A stretch of 64,000 bases of DNA, taken from NCBI GenBank assembly GCA_030425385.1, contig JAUIAH010000004.1, positions 248,001 to 312,000 on the forward strand. Reading direction: 5' to 3'. Shown piece after piece: positions 9,029 through 18,270 of this stretch. The stretch's first letter is position 1, and each line of letters opens with the position of its first letter. The notes beneath the pieces were generated by a model, which saw nothing but the letters and a program-made list of their open reading frames with translations, did no database searches and was not told the DNA's origin. The position numbers and the translations under genes are program-made. The stretch comes from Verrucomicrobiia bacterium. Its GTDB lineage: Bacteria > Verrucomicrobiota > Verrucomicrobiia > Verrucomicrobiales > DEV007.

Positions 9029-10153
9029 ATGAGAGAGTTCCCACGGCTTTGCCTGATCCTGATGCTCATCTTCCAGTGGTCCTGCGACTCCAAGACGGAG
9101 GTCGTGGAGGCGCCTCCCGAGGGAATGGTGTGGATTCCTGGTGGCGAGTTCCTCATGGGCTCAACGGAAGGAGAGCCGAATGAGACGCCCGTGCATCCAG
9201 TGCGCGTGAGTGGCTTCTGGATGGATGAGACGGAGGTCACCAATGCCCAGTTTCGCGCCTTCGTCGAGGCCACGGGTTATGTGACTCAGGGGGAGAAGCC
9301 CATGAGTGCGGAAGAGTATCCTGATGCGCCTCCGGATGCCCTCAAGGCGGGGTCCTTGCTCTTCAAGAAATCGGATGGGCCGGTGTCATTGGATTACCAC
9401 ATGCAGTGGTGGGAGTTCGTGCCCGGGGCTGATTGGCGGCACCCCTTTGGACCAGACAGTAGCATCGAGGGGAAGGATGACCATCCGGTGGTGTGTATCT
9501 CTTGGGATGATGCGCATGCATACGCGGAGTGGGCGGGGAAACGGCTGCCGACTGAAGCGGAATGGGAATTTGCTGCTCGAGGAGGACTGGAGCGGGCATC
9601 GTTTGCGTGGGGGGAAGAATTTAGTCCAGATGGCGCGTTTCAGGCCAATCTCTGGCAGGGAGAATTTCCCCATGACAACACGGCAGAGGATGGCTATGCG
9701 ACGACCGCCCCCGTGAAGCAGTTTCCACCCAATGGTTATGGGCTCTATGATATCTCGGGCAATGTCTGGGAGTATGTGCAGGACTGGTATGACCCCGATT
9801 ACTACATCCGGAGCCCGGAGTTTGGCCCTACAGGGCCGAGCTTGGAAGAGGTACTGGATCCCAGTAGGCGTCTCCGGCGTGGCTCGGATCACCGTCCACA
9901 ATTGGCGACGACGCCGCACAAAGTCATTCGTGGCGGCTCCTACCTCTGCAACGATTGCTACTGCAAAGGCTATCGGCCCAGTGCTCGCCAGATCTCCGAC
10001 ATGATCACGTCGACAAATCACACAGGCTTTCGTTGCGTGAAATCTGGAAAGGGTGGGGTTGCTAGGCCTCCTGCGCGGCCAGTTGCTCGAGAAAAGGGCT
10101 CGTCAGAAGGCAAGCTTGATTCGAAGTCGGCTCCCACTCCCAAAAACTTTTAA
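9029..10153 (+). CDS. Formylglycine-generating enzyme family (SUMF1-like) lipoprotein
   Basis: A 374-residue SUMF1/FGE-sulfatase domain protein. The N-terminus has a lipoprotein-type signal (hydrophobic stretch then QWSC, Cys19). The domain opens with MVWIPGGEFLMGS, continues with GFWMDETEVTNAQFRAF and RLPTEAEWEFAARGG, and closes with TGFRCVK. The stretch RGGSYLCNDCYC places Cys307 and Cys312 five residues apart, as in the catalytic cysteine pair of human FGE (Cys336/Cys341), plus an extra Cys310. Many bacterial family members lack the pair, so this one is a good candidate for a true sulfatase activator. It lies close to the sulfatase at 6506. An exported, lipid-anchored activator could act during or after sulfatase export (inference). 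The C-terminal ~30 residues are basic and low-complexity. Confidence 0.85.
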   Translation: MREFPRLCLILMLIFQWSCDSKTEVVEAPPEGMVWIPGGEFLMGSTEGEPNETPVHPVRVSGFWMDETEVTNAQFRAFVEATGYVTQGEKPMSAEEYPDAPPDALKAGSLLFKKSDGPVSLDYHMQWWEFVPGADWRHPFGPDSSIEGKDDHPVVCISWDDAHAYAEWAGKRLPTEAEWEFAARGGLERASFAWGEEFSPDGAFQANLWQGEFPHDNTAEDGYATTAPVKQFPPNGYGLYDISGNVWEYVQDWYDPDYYIRSPEFGPTGPSLEEVLDPSRRLRRGSDHRPQLATTPHKVIRGGSYLCNDCYCKGYRPSARQISDMITSTNHTGFRCVKSGKGGVARPPARPVAREKGSSEGKLDSKSAPTPKNF

Positions 10154-10195
10154 AAAGAGATTTCCAATCAACCGCTCAAATCTAAAGTCTCGACT

Positions 10196-11992
10196 GTGGC
10201 CTACCAGGTATTCGCGAGGAAATATCGCCCCCTAACATTTGACCAGATTCTTGGGCAAGATCACGTCGTGCAGACGCTGCGCAATGCCATTGAGCAGGAT
10301 CGTATTGCTCAGGCATATCTCTTTGTGGGGCCGCGGGGCACTGGCAAGACGACGACGGCACGGATTCTGGCCAAGGCGCTGAACTGCAGCAATGGCCCCA
10401 GCGCGTCGTTTGATCCGGACGAGGATATTTGTCAGGAGATCGCTGAGGGCAATAGTCTCGACGTCTTGGAGATTGATGGGGCGAGCAACAATGGCGTCGA
10501 GCAGGTGCGCGAACTCCGCGAGAATACGAAGTTTGCCCCCTCGCGTGGACGCTACAAGATCTACTACATTGATGAGGTGCATATGCTGACGACGGCAGCG
10601 TTCAACGCGCTTCTCAAAACGTTGGAAGAGCCCCCGCCGCATGTGAAGTTCATCTTCGCCACGACCGAGCCCAACAAGATCCTAGCAACCATTCTCAGTC
10701 GCTGTCAGCGATTTGACCTCCGGCCTATCCCAGACAACATCATTGCAGACCACCTCTTGCACATAGCGAGAGAGGAAGGAGTGGAGCTTGAGGAAATGGC
10801 TGCCCACTGCATTGCCAAAGGTGCGGAGGGAGGCATGCGCGATGCGCAATCCATGCTCGATCAATTGGTAGCCTTCTGCGGAAGTGCGATCCAGGAACAG
10901 CATGTGTTAGACATCTTCGGGTTCACCTCACACGAAACGGTGGCGACCCTTACCACGGCGATTCTTGAGAAGCGCACCGTGGATGCCTTGCAGGCGGTGC
11001 ATGAACAGACTGAAGCGGGAAAAGACCTAACCAAATTGCTGGCGGATCTCATTGCCTACTTCCGCAATCTCCTCGTCTACAAGGTGGATCCTGACAATGC
11101 GCTAGAAGGTCAGGCTGAGACAGTCGCCGCCACTCTGCGGGCTCAGGGAGAATGCATCGCCACGGATCGCCTGCTCGATCTCATCGATCACTTTGCGCAG
11201 GTGGATGCCCGCATGAAGTGGGCGCCTAACAAGAAGATGCATCTCGAGATTGGGATCATCAAAGCCGTGCAGGCACTTCAGGAAAGCAATCTGAGCGATG
11301 TGATTCGCGTGCTCGGCAAGGCCATCGATGGCGAGCCGCTGCCTGAGGTCCCCACAGCCACCGCAGCCGCCCCGCCGGCACCAGCGGCAGTGTCCTCTCC
11401 GGCGGCGACCACATCTCGGCCGCGAAACGTTCCCGAGCCAGAAACGAAGTTGGCACCCGTTGAGCCGGAGCCGTCACCGAGCCAAGGAACGCCTTCCTTG
11501 ACTGTGGTTCCCGATCCTGTGCCTTCAGCCGGAGGTGGAGCCGATCAGCTTTGGCGTCAGGTGCAGTTGAAATTCCCCATGATCTTCTCCCAGGCAGCTT
11601 TCGGCGGCGTGGAGGATGGGCGTTTTGTGGTGCGCTTTCACCCGTCGGACTTTGGGAAGGAACGGGCCAATGCGTCGCGGACGGACATCGAGAAACACTT
11701 GCAGGCGACTGCGGGTGAGTCGCTTCGCCTGGACATCTACATCGATGAATCCGTGCCCTTGGGACCGGTGGCCGCACCGCCTAAGTCCGCTAGCTTGCAC
11801 GATGTGGAGCCCGTGACGTCGGCAAGCAACGGGCACCCTCCAGGTCCGGCAAACAACTCGGCTCCTGATCAGAGTGCTGCCGCCCCCGTGGCCCCGCCGG
11901 TCGAGCCCATGGATGAGAAAGCTTTCTACGAAGACCCGTTGATTCAGAAAGCTCTTGATATCTTCGAAGGCACGCTGGAGAAGAAGGACTAA
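10196..11992 (+). CDS. dnaX: DNA polymerase III gamma/tau subunit
   Basis: A 598-residue clamp-loader ATPase. Start is GTG at 10196 (MAYQVFARKYRP, the typical DnaX opening). Walker A is GPRGTGKTT near residue 45, Walker B YYIDEVHML, the sensor/SRC motif ILSRCQRF. The usual four-cysteine zinc module after Walker A is largely missing: only two cysteines remain (ALNCSNGP and DICQE), with acidic residues between. Residues from about 380 onward are Pro/Ala-rich linker, followed by a small globular region and a C-terminal helix, as expected for tau. ybaB follows 23 bp downstream, the usual bacterial order. Recombination gene recR, which often comes third, is absent. Confidence 0.93.
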   Translation: MAYQVFARKYRPLTFDQILGQDHVVQTLRNAIEQDRIAQAYLFVGPRGTGKTTTARILAKALNCSNGPSASFDPDEDICQEIAEGNSLDVLEIDGASNNGVEQVRELRENTKFAPSRGRYKIYYIDEVHMLTTAAFNALLKTLEEPPPHVKFIFATTEPNKILATILSRCQRFDLRPIPDNIIADHLLHIAREEGVELEEMAAHCIAKGAEGGMRDAQSMLDQLVAFCGSAIQEQHVLDIFGFTSHETVATLTTAILEKRTVDALQAVHEQTEAGKDLTKLLADLIAYFRNLLVYKVDPDNALEGQAETVAATLRAQGECIATDRLLDLIDHFAQVDARMKWAPNKKMHLEIGIIKAVQALQESNLSDVIRVLGKAIDGEPLPEVPTATAAAPPAPAAVSSPAATTSRPRNVPEPETKLAPVEPEPSPSQGTPSLTVVPDPVPSAGGGADQLWRQVQLKFPMIFSQAAFGGVEDGRFVVRFHPSDFGKERANASRTDIEKHLQATAGESLRLDIYIDESVPLGPVAAPPKSASLHDVEPVTSASNGHPPGPANNSAPDQSAAAPVAPPVEPMDEKAFYEDPLIQKALDIFEGTLEKKD

Positions 11993-12015
11993 CCCGTTCC
12001 CATTTCTAGACTATC

Positions 12016-12336
12016 ATGAATATCAACAAGATGCTCAAACAAGCCCAGCAGATGCAGCAGAAGATGCAGTCTGCCCAAGCCGACCTCGCGGCCAAGTCCG
12101 TCGAAGCCACTGCGGGAGGGGGCAAGGTGACCGTCACCGCCAATGGCAGCGGCGATGTCACGAGCATCAAGATTGATCCTGCAGTCGTCGATGCTGACGA
12201 TGTGGAGATGCTGGAAGATCTCGTTCTGAGTGGCGTCAAGCTGGCCCAGGATAAAGCCAAGGAAATGATGCAGAAGGAGATGGAGAAAGTGACCGGTGGA
12301 ATGGGCATGCCAGGAATGCCTGGGCTAGGAATGTGA
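12016..12336 (+). CDS. ybaB: YbaB/EbfC nucleoid-associated protein
   Basis: A 106-residue protein. It starts MNINKMLKQAQQMQQKMQ, a coiled helix typical of the YbaB/EbfC family, then the GGGKVTVTANGSGDVTSIKI beta-sheet and a C-terminal helix KAKEMMQKEMEKVTGG with a Gly/Met/Pro tail. Family members are dimeric DNA-binding proteins that coat the nucleoid. It sits directly after dnaX, the conserved neighbourhood for this family. Confidence 0.92.
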   Translation: MNINKMLKQAQQMQQKMQSAQADLAAKSVEATAGGGKVTVTANGSGDVTSIKIDPAVVDADDVEMLEDLVLSGVKLAQDKAKEMMQKEMEKVTGGMGMPGMPGLGM

Positions 12337-12373
12337 GCTTGCCGAGACGCGGGAACCGTTCGAAAGAAGAGCC

Positions 12374-12754
12374 ATGCCAACGTACGAATACAAGTGTGAA
12401 GCATGTGGGCGGCAGTTCGACTACTTCCAGTCGATGAATGACCCGCGTTTGGAGACGTGTATCTTAGATGATTGTGATGGGAAGGTGAAGCGTTTGTTAG
12501 GAACGGGCGCTGGGATCATCTTCAAGGGCTCCGGATTCTACGAGACGGACTACCGGAGTGATTCCTACAAGAAAGGTGCCGAGAGCGCTAACAAGAGCAG
12601 TGACTCAAGCGGGGGTGACGCTTCCAAGTCCAAGGGGGCCGAGAAGAAGAGCTCAGGAGGATCCGATAGTGGGTCTAGCGCCAGCAAATCTTCCTCCTCA
12701 TCCTCAACTGGTGGAGGGAGCAGCACCTCTACGAAGACGACAGCTTCCAGTTAG
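12374..12754 (+). CDS. FmdB-family zinc-ribbon protein with serine-rich tail
   Basis: A 126-residue protein. The first 55 residues carry the FmdB/CxxC regulatory zinc-ribbon pattern: PTYEYKCEACGRQFD, then a second cysteine pair (TCILDDC) and GIIFKGSGFYETDY. The last ~65 residues are almost only Ser, Gly, Lys, Thr and Ala, a low-complexity tail common in this family. Its molecular role is not established; some members regulate amidase or methanol genes. It follows ybaB by 37 bp and may be cotranscribed. Confidence 0.85.
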   Translation: MPTYEYKCEACGRQFDYFQSMNDPRLETCILDDCDGKVKRLLGTGAGIIFKGSGFYETDYRSDSYKKGAESANKSSDSSGGDASKSKGAEKKSSGGSDSGSSASKSSSSSSTGGGSSTSTKTTASS

Positions 12755-13073
12755 GTTTGGGGCGGGCTCTTGCCAATCACGCCCTCCAAGGATCGAGGCA
12801 ACCCCTTGGCTATCGCGAGTAACCCCCATTGCTCGCCATTCTTAACCAAGTGGTTGCCCCTTCAACCCCTAGTCCGAACGAGTCGGACAGGGAAAAGTTA
12901 AGGTTTTTAAACCTGCTCTGCAAGACAAATTGCGAGTTTCCGAAGGGGGCGTTACAAGGCGATTCCCTTGTCATGACATGGTAAACGATTCGATGAAACT
13001 TTGATTTCGTTTGGGGTTGAATGTTTCCTGGAGGCCAGCGCATTCGCCCGTATCCAGGGGGAATGGAGTTGTT
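12755..13073. other. Intergenic leader upstream of the PSCyt1 gene
   Basis: About 320 bp without a gene. It contains several short inverted repeats: AGGTTT-TT-AAACCT at 12901-12914, AACCA/TGGTT near 12843, and CCTGGA/TCCAGG at 13027-13032 and 13053-13058. The last pair encloses the region immediately before the GGGGGAATGGAG ribosome-binding area of the next gene. I see no tRNA or recognised riboswitch. A promoter and a structured 5' leader are plausible but not proven. Confidence 0.35.
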
Positions 13074-16043
13074 ATGTCCTACAAACGCTACCTTTCTAGC
13101 CTAACGTTTCTTCTTGCGATTGCCTCGGCCGTGGCCGCGCCCGATTTCAATCGCGAGGTTCGCCCCATCTTGGCTGGACACTGCTTCGAATGTCACGGTC
13201 CAGACGAGGAAGAACGCAAGGGAGATCTACGGTTGGACGAACCCGGTGCGAGTGATTTGGAAGTGATCGGCAGGGCGTCTGCAAGTGCTTTGTTAGACAG
13301 AGTCTTCACAGAGGATGGTGAAGATCTCATGCCGCCGCCTGCCAAGAAGAATCCTCTAACAGAGGCACAGAAGACAGTGCTCAAGGAGTGGGTCGCTTCC
13401 GGCGCTCACTACGCGCCGCACTGGGCCTTTGAGCCGCCCGTCGCTGCGCCTGTCCCAATGTCTGAAGGGAGCGCCATGACGCCGGTGGATGCTTTTGTCG
13501 AGGCGCGGCTAGCGGAGGCAGATCTTGAGCCCGCTCCGCCAGCCTCCAGAGTGACCCTCATGCGACGCTTGTCCCTCGATCTTCTGGGTTTCGCTCCCAC
13601 GCCCGAAGAGGTGGATGCGTTCTTAGGTGACGCCTCTCCCAGTGCCACCCAGCGGATGATCGATCGTTTGCTAGCCTCGCCTGCTTATGGTGAACGATGG
13701 GCGCGGCGATGGCTCGACCTGGCGCGCTATGCGGACACCAATGGCTACGAGAAGGATCGCCCGCGTAGCATCTGGCCCTACCGTGATTGGGTGATCGATG
13801 CGATCAATGCGGACTTGCCATTCGACGATTTCTCTATCGATCAGTTAGCCGGAGATCTGCGTCCTCAGGCTAGCACAGCTCAACGGATCGCCACGGGCTT
13901 CCATCGTAATACCATGCTGAATGAGGAAGGAGGCATCGACCCGCAGGAATATCGTTTCCATAGTCTGGTCGATCGCGTGGGCACGACGGCCACTGTGTGG
14001 ATGGGCCTCACCATGTCTTGTGCCCAGTGTCACACACACAAATATGATCCGCTCTATCATCGTGACTACTACGCGATGATGGCCTATCTCAACAATGCGG
14101 AGGAACCGGAGATGATCGTGCCCGAAGGCAATGGTGTGCAGAAGGTGCGCGAGTGGGAAGATCAGCTGGCAGAGATGGAAGCGGCGTTGCCCTCACGTTT
14201 TCCCAAGAACGTGGACCGTGAAGCCGCCTTTCGCCAGTGGTTTCAAGAACGGCGTGAAGGAGCCGTCGACTGGCAGACGATACGGCCCGTGGCACTCGAG
14301 ACGGGGTTGAGTCGATTAGAAGTGTTAGAAGATGGGTCCGTCTTGGCGCGCGGAGATCAGACCAAACGCGATGTCTACACCCTCACATTTGAAGGGGATT
14401 GGGAGGATGTGAGAGCGTTTCGGTTGGAAGCTCTGCCGCATGCGAGCCTCCCCAAGGGTGGCCCCGGGCGTGCCTATTATGAGGGACCCAAGGGGGATTT
14501 CTTTCTGAGTGAGATCCGATTAGAGCGGCCCGATGGGAGTTCCGTCGCGTGGGGTGGGGGGACTGAGAGTTATGGGAAGCTTGGGATCGGAGGGGGAGAT
14601 GCGGGGGCCGCTCAGGCGATCGATGGCAATGAAGTCACCGGGTGGTCGGCGAGCGGTCGTGAAGGCGAGGCGCATCAGGCGGTCTTTCGCGTTGCCGATC
14701 CGCTGAAGGGGAGCGGGAAATGGACGTTACGCTTGATCTTCAACCGACATTACCCCGCCACTTTGGGGCGTTTCCGCGTAGCTCTCTCGGAGGATCCCCA
14801 GGCGACGGCGCGCGCGTATCCTGCTCGTGATGACGCGCTCTTCCTCAAGGAATTCGCATCGTTGTCAGGAGAAGAGCATGCCCGATTGCAAAAGCACTTC
14901 TTTCGTGAAACGCCCCATCTGCAAGACGCTCGCGAAGCGATTGCGAAAGTGAAAGAGCAACGGCCTGCATTGCCCACGACCTTGGTCTTTGAGGAACGTC
15001 CTGCGAATCATCCCCGCACGACCTATCGCCATCATCGAGGAGAATTTCTGCAGCCGCGGGAAGCCGTGCCTGCAGGCCTGCCTGTGTTGTTTGCCAAGCA
15101 TACCGATCGATCACCGAAAGATCGCTACGCGTTCGCGCAATGGCTCGTGAGTGAGGACAATCCCTTGGCGGCTCGCGTGCAGGTGAACCGTGACTGGTCC
15201 GCGTTCTTTGGGAAGGGGCTCGTGCGCACGACGGAAGACTTTGGGTATCAGGGAGAGGCTCCTTCGCATCCGCAGTTGTTAGACTGGTTGGCCGTGGATT
15301 TCGCCACGCATGGGTGGTCGCGTAAACGCCTGCATCGGCTCTTGGTCACTAGTGGCACGTATCAACGAGATTCCAAAGTGACTCCAGAACAATGGGAACG
15401 CGATCCTGAGAATCGTTTGTTAGGGCGTGGGGCCCGTTTCCGCATCGCGGCGGAACACCTGCGAGACACCAGTCTACGTGCAGCCGGCTTGCTTTCATCG
15501 AAGCAGCGCGGCCCTAGCGTTTTCCCGCCGCAACCGGCTAACATCACCACGGAAGGGACCTATGGCCGGCTCACGTGGCAAGTCAGTGAGGGGGAAGATC
15601 GCTTTCGGCGCGGACTCTACACCTTTGCCAAGCGCACTGCGCCTTATGCCATGTTCACCACGTTTGATGCGGGTAGTGGGGAGGCCTGCCTGTCACGGCG
15701 TGAAGTGACGAACACGCCTTTGCAAGCGCTCACCGCGTTGAATGACGAAGCGCTCATGGAGGCTGCCCAGGCCTTAGGGCGTGAGTTTGCCGTGCGGTCG
15801 GGGCCGTTGTCGGAGAATGTGCGTTACTTGTTTCGTCGCATCCTTACCCGGGTCCCAGATGCCACGGAGCAACGTTGGCTTGAGGCGTTCCTCACCAAGC
15901 AACAGAAACTGTTTGCCGCTCGCCCAGAGCAAGCTCGTGCGTGGATGAAGGAAGAGGAGATGAGCGAGGTGGTGGCAGCGGCGGCGTGGGCCAGCCTGGC
16001 GCGCGTGTTGTTCAATCTCGACGAAACCTTCCTGCATCAGTGA
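13074..16043 (+). CDS. PSCyt1/DUF1549/DUF1553 planctomycete-type cytochrome protein
   Basis: A 989-residue secreted protein. A signal peptide (residues about 1-22, ending SAVAA) is followed by FNREVRPILAGHCFECHG, with the CxxCH haem-binding motif of the PSCyt1 domain. DUF1549 follows (RLSLDLLGFAPTPEEVDAFL... YGERWARRWLDLARYADTNGYE), and DUF1553 lies near the C-terminus (RYAFAQWLVSEDNPLAARV). These large proteins are abundant in Planctomycetes and Verrucomicrobia and are frequently encoded next to sulfatases. Their biochemical role is unproven; a redox or glycan-processing role is suspected. A middle region (about 420-600) looks like a beta-rich carbohydrate-binding-type insert. I chose ATG 13074 because it gives a clean signal peptide. 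Its stop overlaps the GTG start of the next sulfatase (GTGA). Confidence 0.9.
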   Translation: MSYKRYLSSLTFLLAIASAVAAPDFNREVRPILAGHCFECHGPDEEERKGDLRLDEPGASDLEVIGRASASALLDRVFTEDGEDLMPPPAKKNPLTEAQKTVLKEWVASGAHYAPHWAFEPPVAAPVPMSEGSAMTPVDAFVEARLAEADLEPAPPASRVTLMRRLSLDLLGFAPTPEEVDAFLGDASPSATQRMIDRLLASPAYGERWARRWLDLARYADTNGYEKDRPRSIWPYRDWVIDAINADLPFDDFSIDQLAGDLRPQASTAQRIATGFHRNTMLNEEGGIDPQEYRFHSLVDRVGTTATVWMGLTMSCAQCHTHKYDPLYHRDYYAMMAYLNNAEEPEMIVPEGNGVQKVREWEDQLAEMEAALPSRFPKNVDREAAFRQWFQERREGAVDWQTIRPVALETGLSRLEVLEDGSVLARGDQTKRDVYTLTFEGDWEDVRAFRLEALPHASLPKGGPGRAYYEGPKGDFFLSEIRLERPDGSSVAWGGGTESYGKLGIGGGDAGAAQAIDGNEVTGWSASGREGEAHQAVFRVADPLKGSGKWTLRLIFNRHYPATLGRFRVALSEDPQATARAYPARDDALFLKEFASLSGEEHARLQKHFFRETPHLQDAREAIAKVKEQRPALPTTLVFEERPANHPRTTYRHHRGEFLQPREAVPAGLPVLFAKHTDRSPKDRYAFAQWLVSEDNPLAARVQVNRDWSAFFGKGLVRTTEDFGYQGEAPSHPQLLDWLAVDFATHGWSRKRLHRLLVTSGTYQRDSKVTPEQWERDPENRLLGRGARFRIAAEHLRDTSLRAAGLLSSKQRGPSVFPPQPANITTEGTYGRLTWQVSEGEDRFRRGLYTFAKRTAPYAMFTTFDAGSGEACLSRREVTNTPLQALTALNDEALMEAAQALGREFAVRSGPLSENVRYLFRRILTRVPDATEQRWLEAFLTKQQKLFAARPEQARAWMKEEEMSEVVAAAAWASLARVLFNLDETFLHQ

Positions 16044-17539
16044 GTGGGAGGCATCATCTGATCTTGGCGCTATCCTGCCTGCTGGCGACTTTTGGAGTCG
16101 GAGCAGAAGCTCCTCGGCCACACATTGTCCTTATCATTGCGGATGACCTCGCGTGGGACGATACGGGGGTGTCTGGCAATAAAGCCGTGTCCACGCCTCA
16201 CCTGGACAGGCTCGCGGCGGAGGGTATCCGTTTTGAGAAGGCATTCCTGACCGCGTCCTCTTGTTCTCCCTCACGTTGTTCCATCATTACCGGGCGTTAT
16301 CCCCATAACACAGATGCAGAGGAATTGCACTGGCCGTTGCCTGGGAATCAGATCACTTTTGTGGAGCAGTTGCGCGCTGCAGGTTATTGGACCGCGGCTG
16401 CTGGCAAATGGCATCTGGGTGATGCTGTGCGGGATCGGTTCGATCGCATTCGTGAAACGGATACCTCCGGCTTCCAGTTGCCCTCTGGGGAGGCCGCCAA
16501 CGCTGGGAAATTCGTCGAAACGTTGGAGGGTGAGGCGCAGTCGGGCTGCACAGAATGGGTGCCCTTGCTGCGTGAGCGTCCCAAGGATCGCCCTTGTTTC
16601 CTTTGGTTGGCCGCCCTCGATCCTCATCGACCCTATCATGATCATATCGTACCCAATCCAACTGATCCAGCATCTGTCCGCGTGGCGCCTTATCATTTAG
16701 ACACTCCCGAAGTGCGCCGTGATTATGCCCTCTATTACGATGAGATTCGGCGATTGGATAAGTATGTGGGACGAGTGATGGAGGAACTCGACGCTCAGGG
16801 AATCGCGGAGGAAACCATCGTTGTCTTCCTCTCGGACAACGGGCGTCCCTTTCCGAGGGATAAAACAAGCATCTACGACTCTGGCATTCGCACACCCTTC
16901 ATTGTCCGCTGGCCCAAGGTGGTGAGGCCAGGGCAGATCACCACGAGCCTCGTGAGTGCCATTGATCTCGCCCCCACCTTCCTGGAACTGGCGGGGCTCA
17001 AGCCGGGGCCGACATTTCAAGGAGTGAGCTTCCGCACCATTCTGACGAACCCACAGGTTGAAGTTCGTCAACGAATCTTTGCCGAGCAGAACTGGCATGA
17101 TTACGAGGCGCATGCACGCGCGGTACGCAACGCCTCATACAAATACATCCGCAATGCGTATCCAGATCTCCCTCTCACGCCCTCGGCAGATGGCGTGCGC
17201 TCGCCCACCTTCCAAGCCATGAGACGATTGCATCAAGAGGGAAAACTGACAGGGCCCCAGTCCGTCTATTTCGTGCAGCCGCGTCCGCGTGAAGAGCTCT
17301 ATCATTGTGATGGTGATCCTCACGAATTAACGAATCTCATTGATGATCCTCGCCATGCTCGCGCGTTGGTCGAACTGCGGCAAGCCTTAGACCAGTGGGA
17401 AAAGGACACCGGAGACCGCGTCGCAGAACGGCGGACGGCGGACGAGTTTGATCGGCAAACGGGTCTGCCCACGCCGGCCCGTATTCGCCCACGACCATCC
17501 AAGGCGGAAATGATCCGCATGGGACGCATCGCTCCTTGA
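16040..17539 (+). CDS. S1-family sulfatase, sulfamidase (heparan N-sulfatase)-like
   Basis: A 499-residue sulfatase. The start is GTG at 16040, overlapping the upstream stop (GTGA); it gives a good signal peptide (SGRHHLILALSCLLATFGVG, cleavage near GAEA). Metal-binding start HIVLIIADDLAWDD, modification motif C-S-P-S-R with Cys75, then AAGKWHLGD, VFLSDNGRPF and a DPHELTN-type C-terminus. The ITGRYPHNTDAEELH region resembles N-sulfoglucosamine sulfohydrolases. It is expected to need formylglycine formation and to act in the periplasm. Translational coupling to the PSCyt1 protein supports a shared glycan-degrading function. Confidence 0.85.
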   Translation: MSGRHHLILALSCLLATFGVGAEAPRPHIVLIIADDLAWDDTGVSGNKAVSTPHLDRLAAEGIRFEKAFLTASSCSPSRCSIITGRYPHNTDAEELHWPLPGNQITFVEQLRAAGYWTAAAGKWHLGDAVRDRFDRIRETDTSGFQLPSGEAANAGKFVETLEGEAQSGCTEWVPLLRERPKDRPCFLWLAALDPHRPYHDHIVPNPTDPASVRVAPYHLDTPEVRRDYALYYDEIRRLDKYVGRVMEELDAQGIAEETIVVFLSDNGRPFPRDKTSIYDSGIRTPFIVRWPKVVRPGQITTSLVSAIDLAPTFLELAGLKPGPTFQGVSFRTILTNPQVEVRQRIFAEQNWHDYEAHARAVRNASYKYIRNAYPDLPLTPSADGVRSPTFQAMRRLHQEGKLTGPQSVYFVQPRPREELYHCDGDPHELTNLIDDPRHARALVELRQALDQWEKDTGDRVAERRTADEFDRQTGLPTPARIRPRPSKAEMIRMGRIAP

Positions 17540-17578
17540 GCCTGTTGCAGGAGTGAGAGGAATGATGTATTCTCTGGT

Positions 17579-18241
17579 GTGAATCTTCCCCCTACCCGCT
17601 GTCTTGATCGTTTCACTTCCGCCGATTTCGATTTCCTTGCAGAGGTCTTTCTTGGGAAGCGAGACGACCGCGCTTTCCGTCAATTGTTGACGGATGAGGA
17701 AGTCTTGAGTGATCTGTTAGAGAGTGGGCGCGTGTATCGTGCGCTCTTGGAGTTGCCCGCTCCACTCAGCGTCTCGGCGGACTTATACTTTGATGTCCTG
17801 GTGCGGCGTGCGCTTCGCGAGGCAGGCATTGAGGATCGGCGCTTGGCGGAGTGTGTGGCGGCAACCTTGGCAGCGCAGGCTTATGAGACGAGGCGGTGTT
17901 CGGTGGACGAGGAGATGGACTATCACATTGACGTGCTCCAGGCCCTGGATCGAGCGACGCCGTATGATCGTTTCTTCTTACATATCCAAGCGGCGAATCG
18001 CTTTCTCTTCCTCACAGGCCTCTTTCCCGAATTCATTCGTAAACGGCGCGATCGCCGTGGGGCTCCAGGGGTTCGGTATTATGAGAGCGTGGCGCGGGAT
18101 GCCTACACCCAGGCGGGAAGGCATCCATTGGCCGGCGAGTTTTCTCTAGCGGATCTTTATCTGGATCTAGCAGAGGTGCTGGGCGAGACGCGAACGGCTC
18201 TGAACGGTCTGGCAGATCGCGTGTTGTTCCTACAGTCCTGA
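17579..18241 (+). CDS. Conserved hypothetical protein
   Basis: A 220-residue, soluble, predominantly helical protein starting with GTG at 17579. I do not recognise a domain. It has no signal peptide, no membrane segment and no obvious catalytic motif; notable segments are FLFLTGLFPEFIRKRRDRRG near residue 140 and a conserved-looking YYESVARDAY. It lies between a sulfatase and a convergently oriented helicase gene. Codon use and Leu TTAG usage match neighbouring chromosomal genes, so it is probably a native lineage-specific gene. Confidence 0.6.
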   Translation: MNLPPTRCLDRFTSADFDFLAEVFLGKRDDRAFRQLLTDEEVLSDLLESGRVYRALLELPAPLSVSADLYFDVLVRRALREAGIEDRRLAECVAATLAAQAYETRRCSVDEEMDYHIDVLQALDRATPYDRFFLHIQAANRFLFLTGLFPEFIRKRRDRRGAPGVRYYESVARDAYTQAGRHPLAGEFSLADLYLDLAEVLGETRTALNGLADRVLFLQS

Positions 18242-18270
18242 CGCATGGGTGCTGGTGGCATTCTGCTGCT

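Noticed and set aside
12755-13073. Riboswitch or tRNA in the leader of the PSCyt1 gene
   Set aside because: Short inverted repeats are present but no cloverleaf or known aptamer pattern could be traced.
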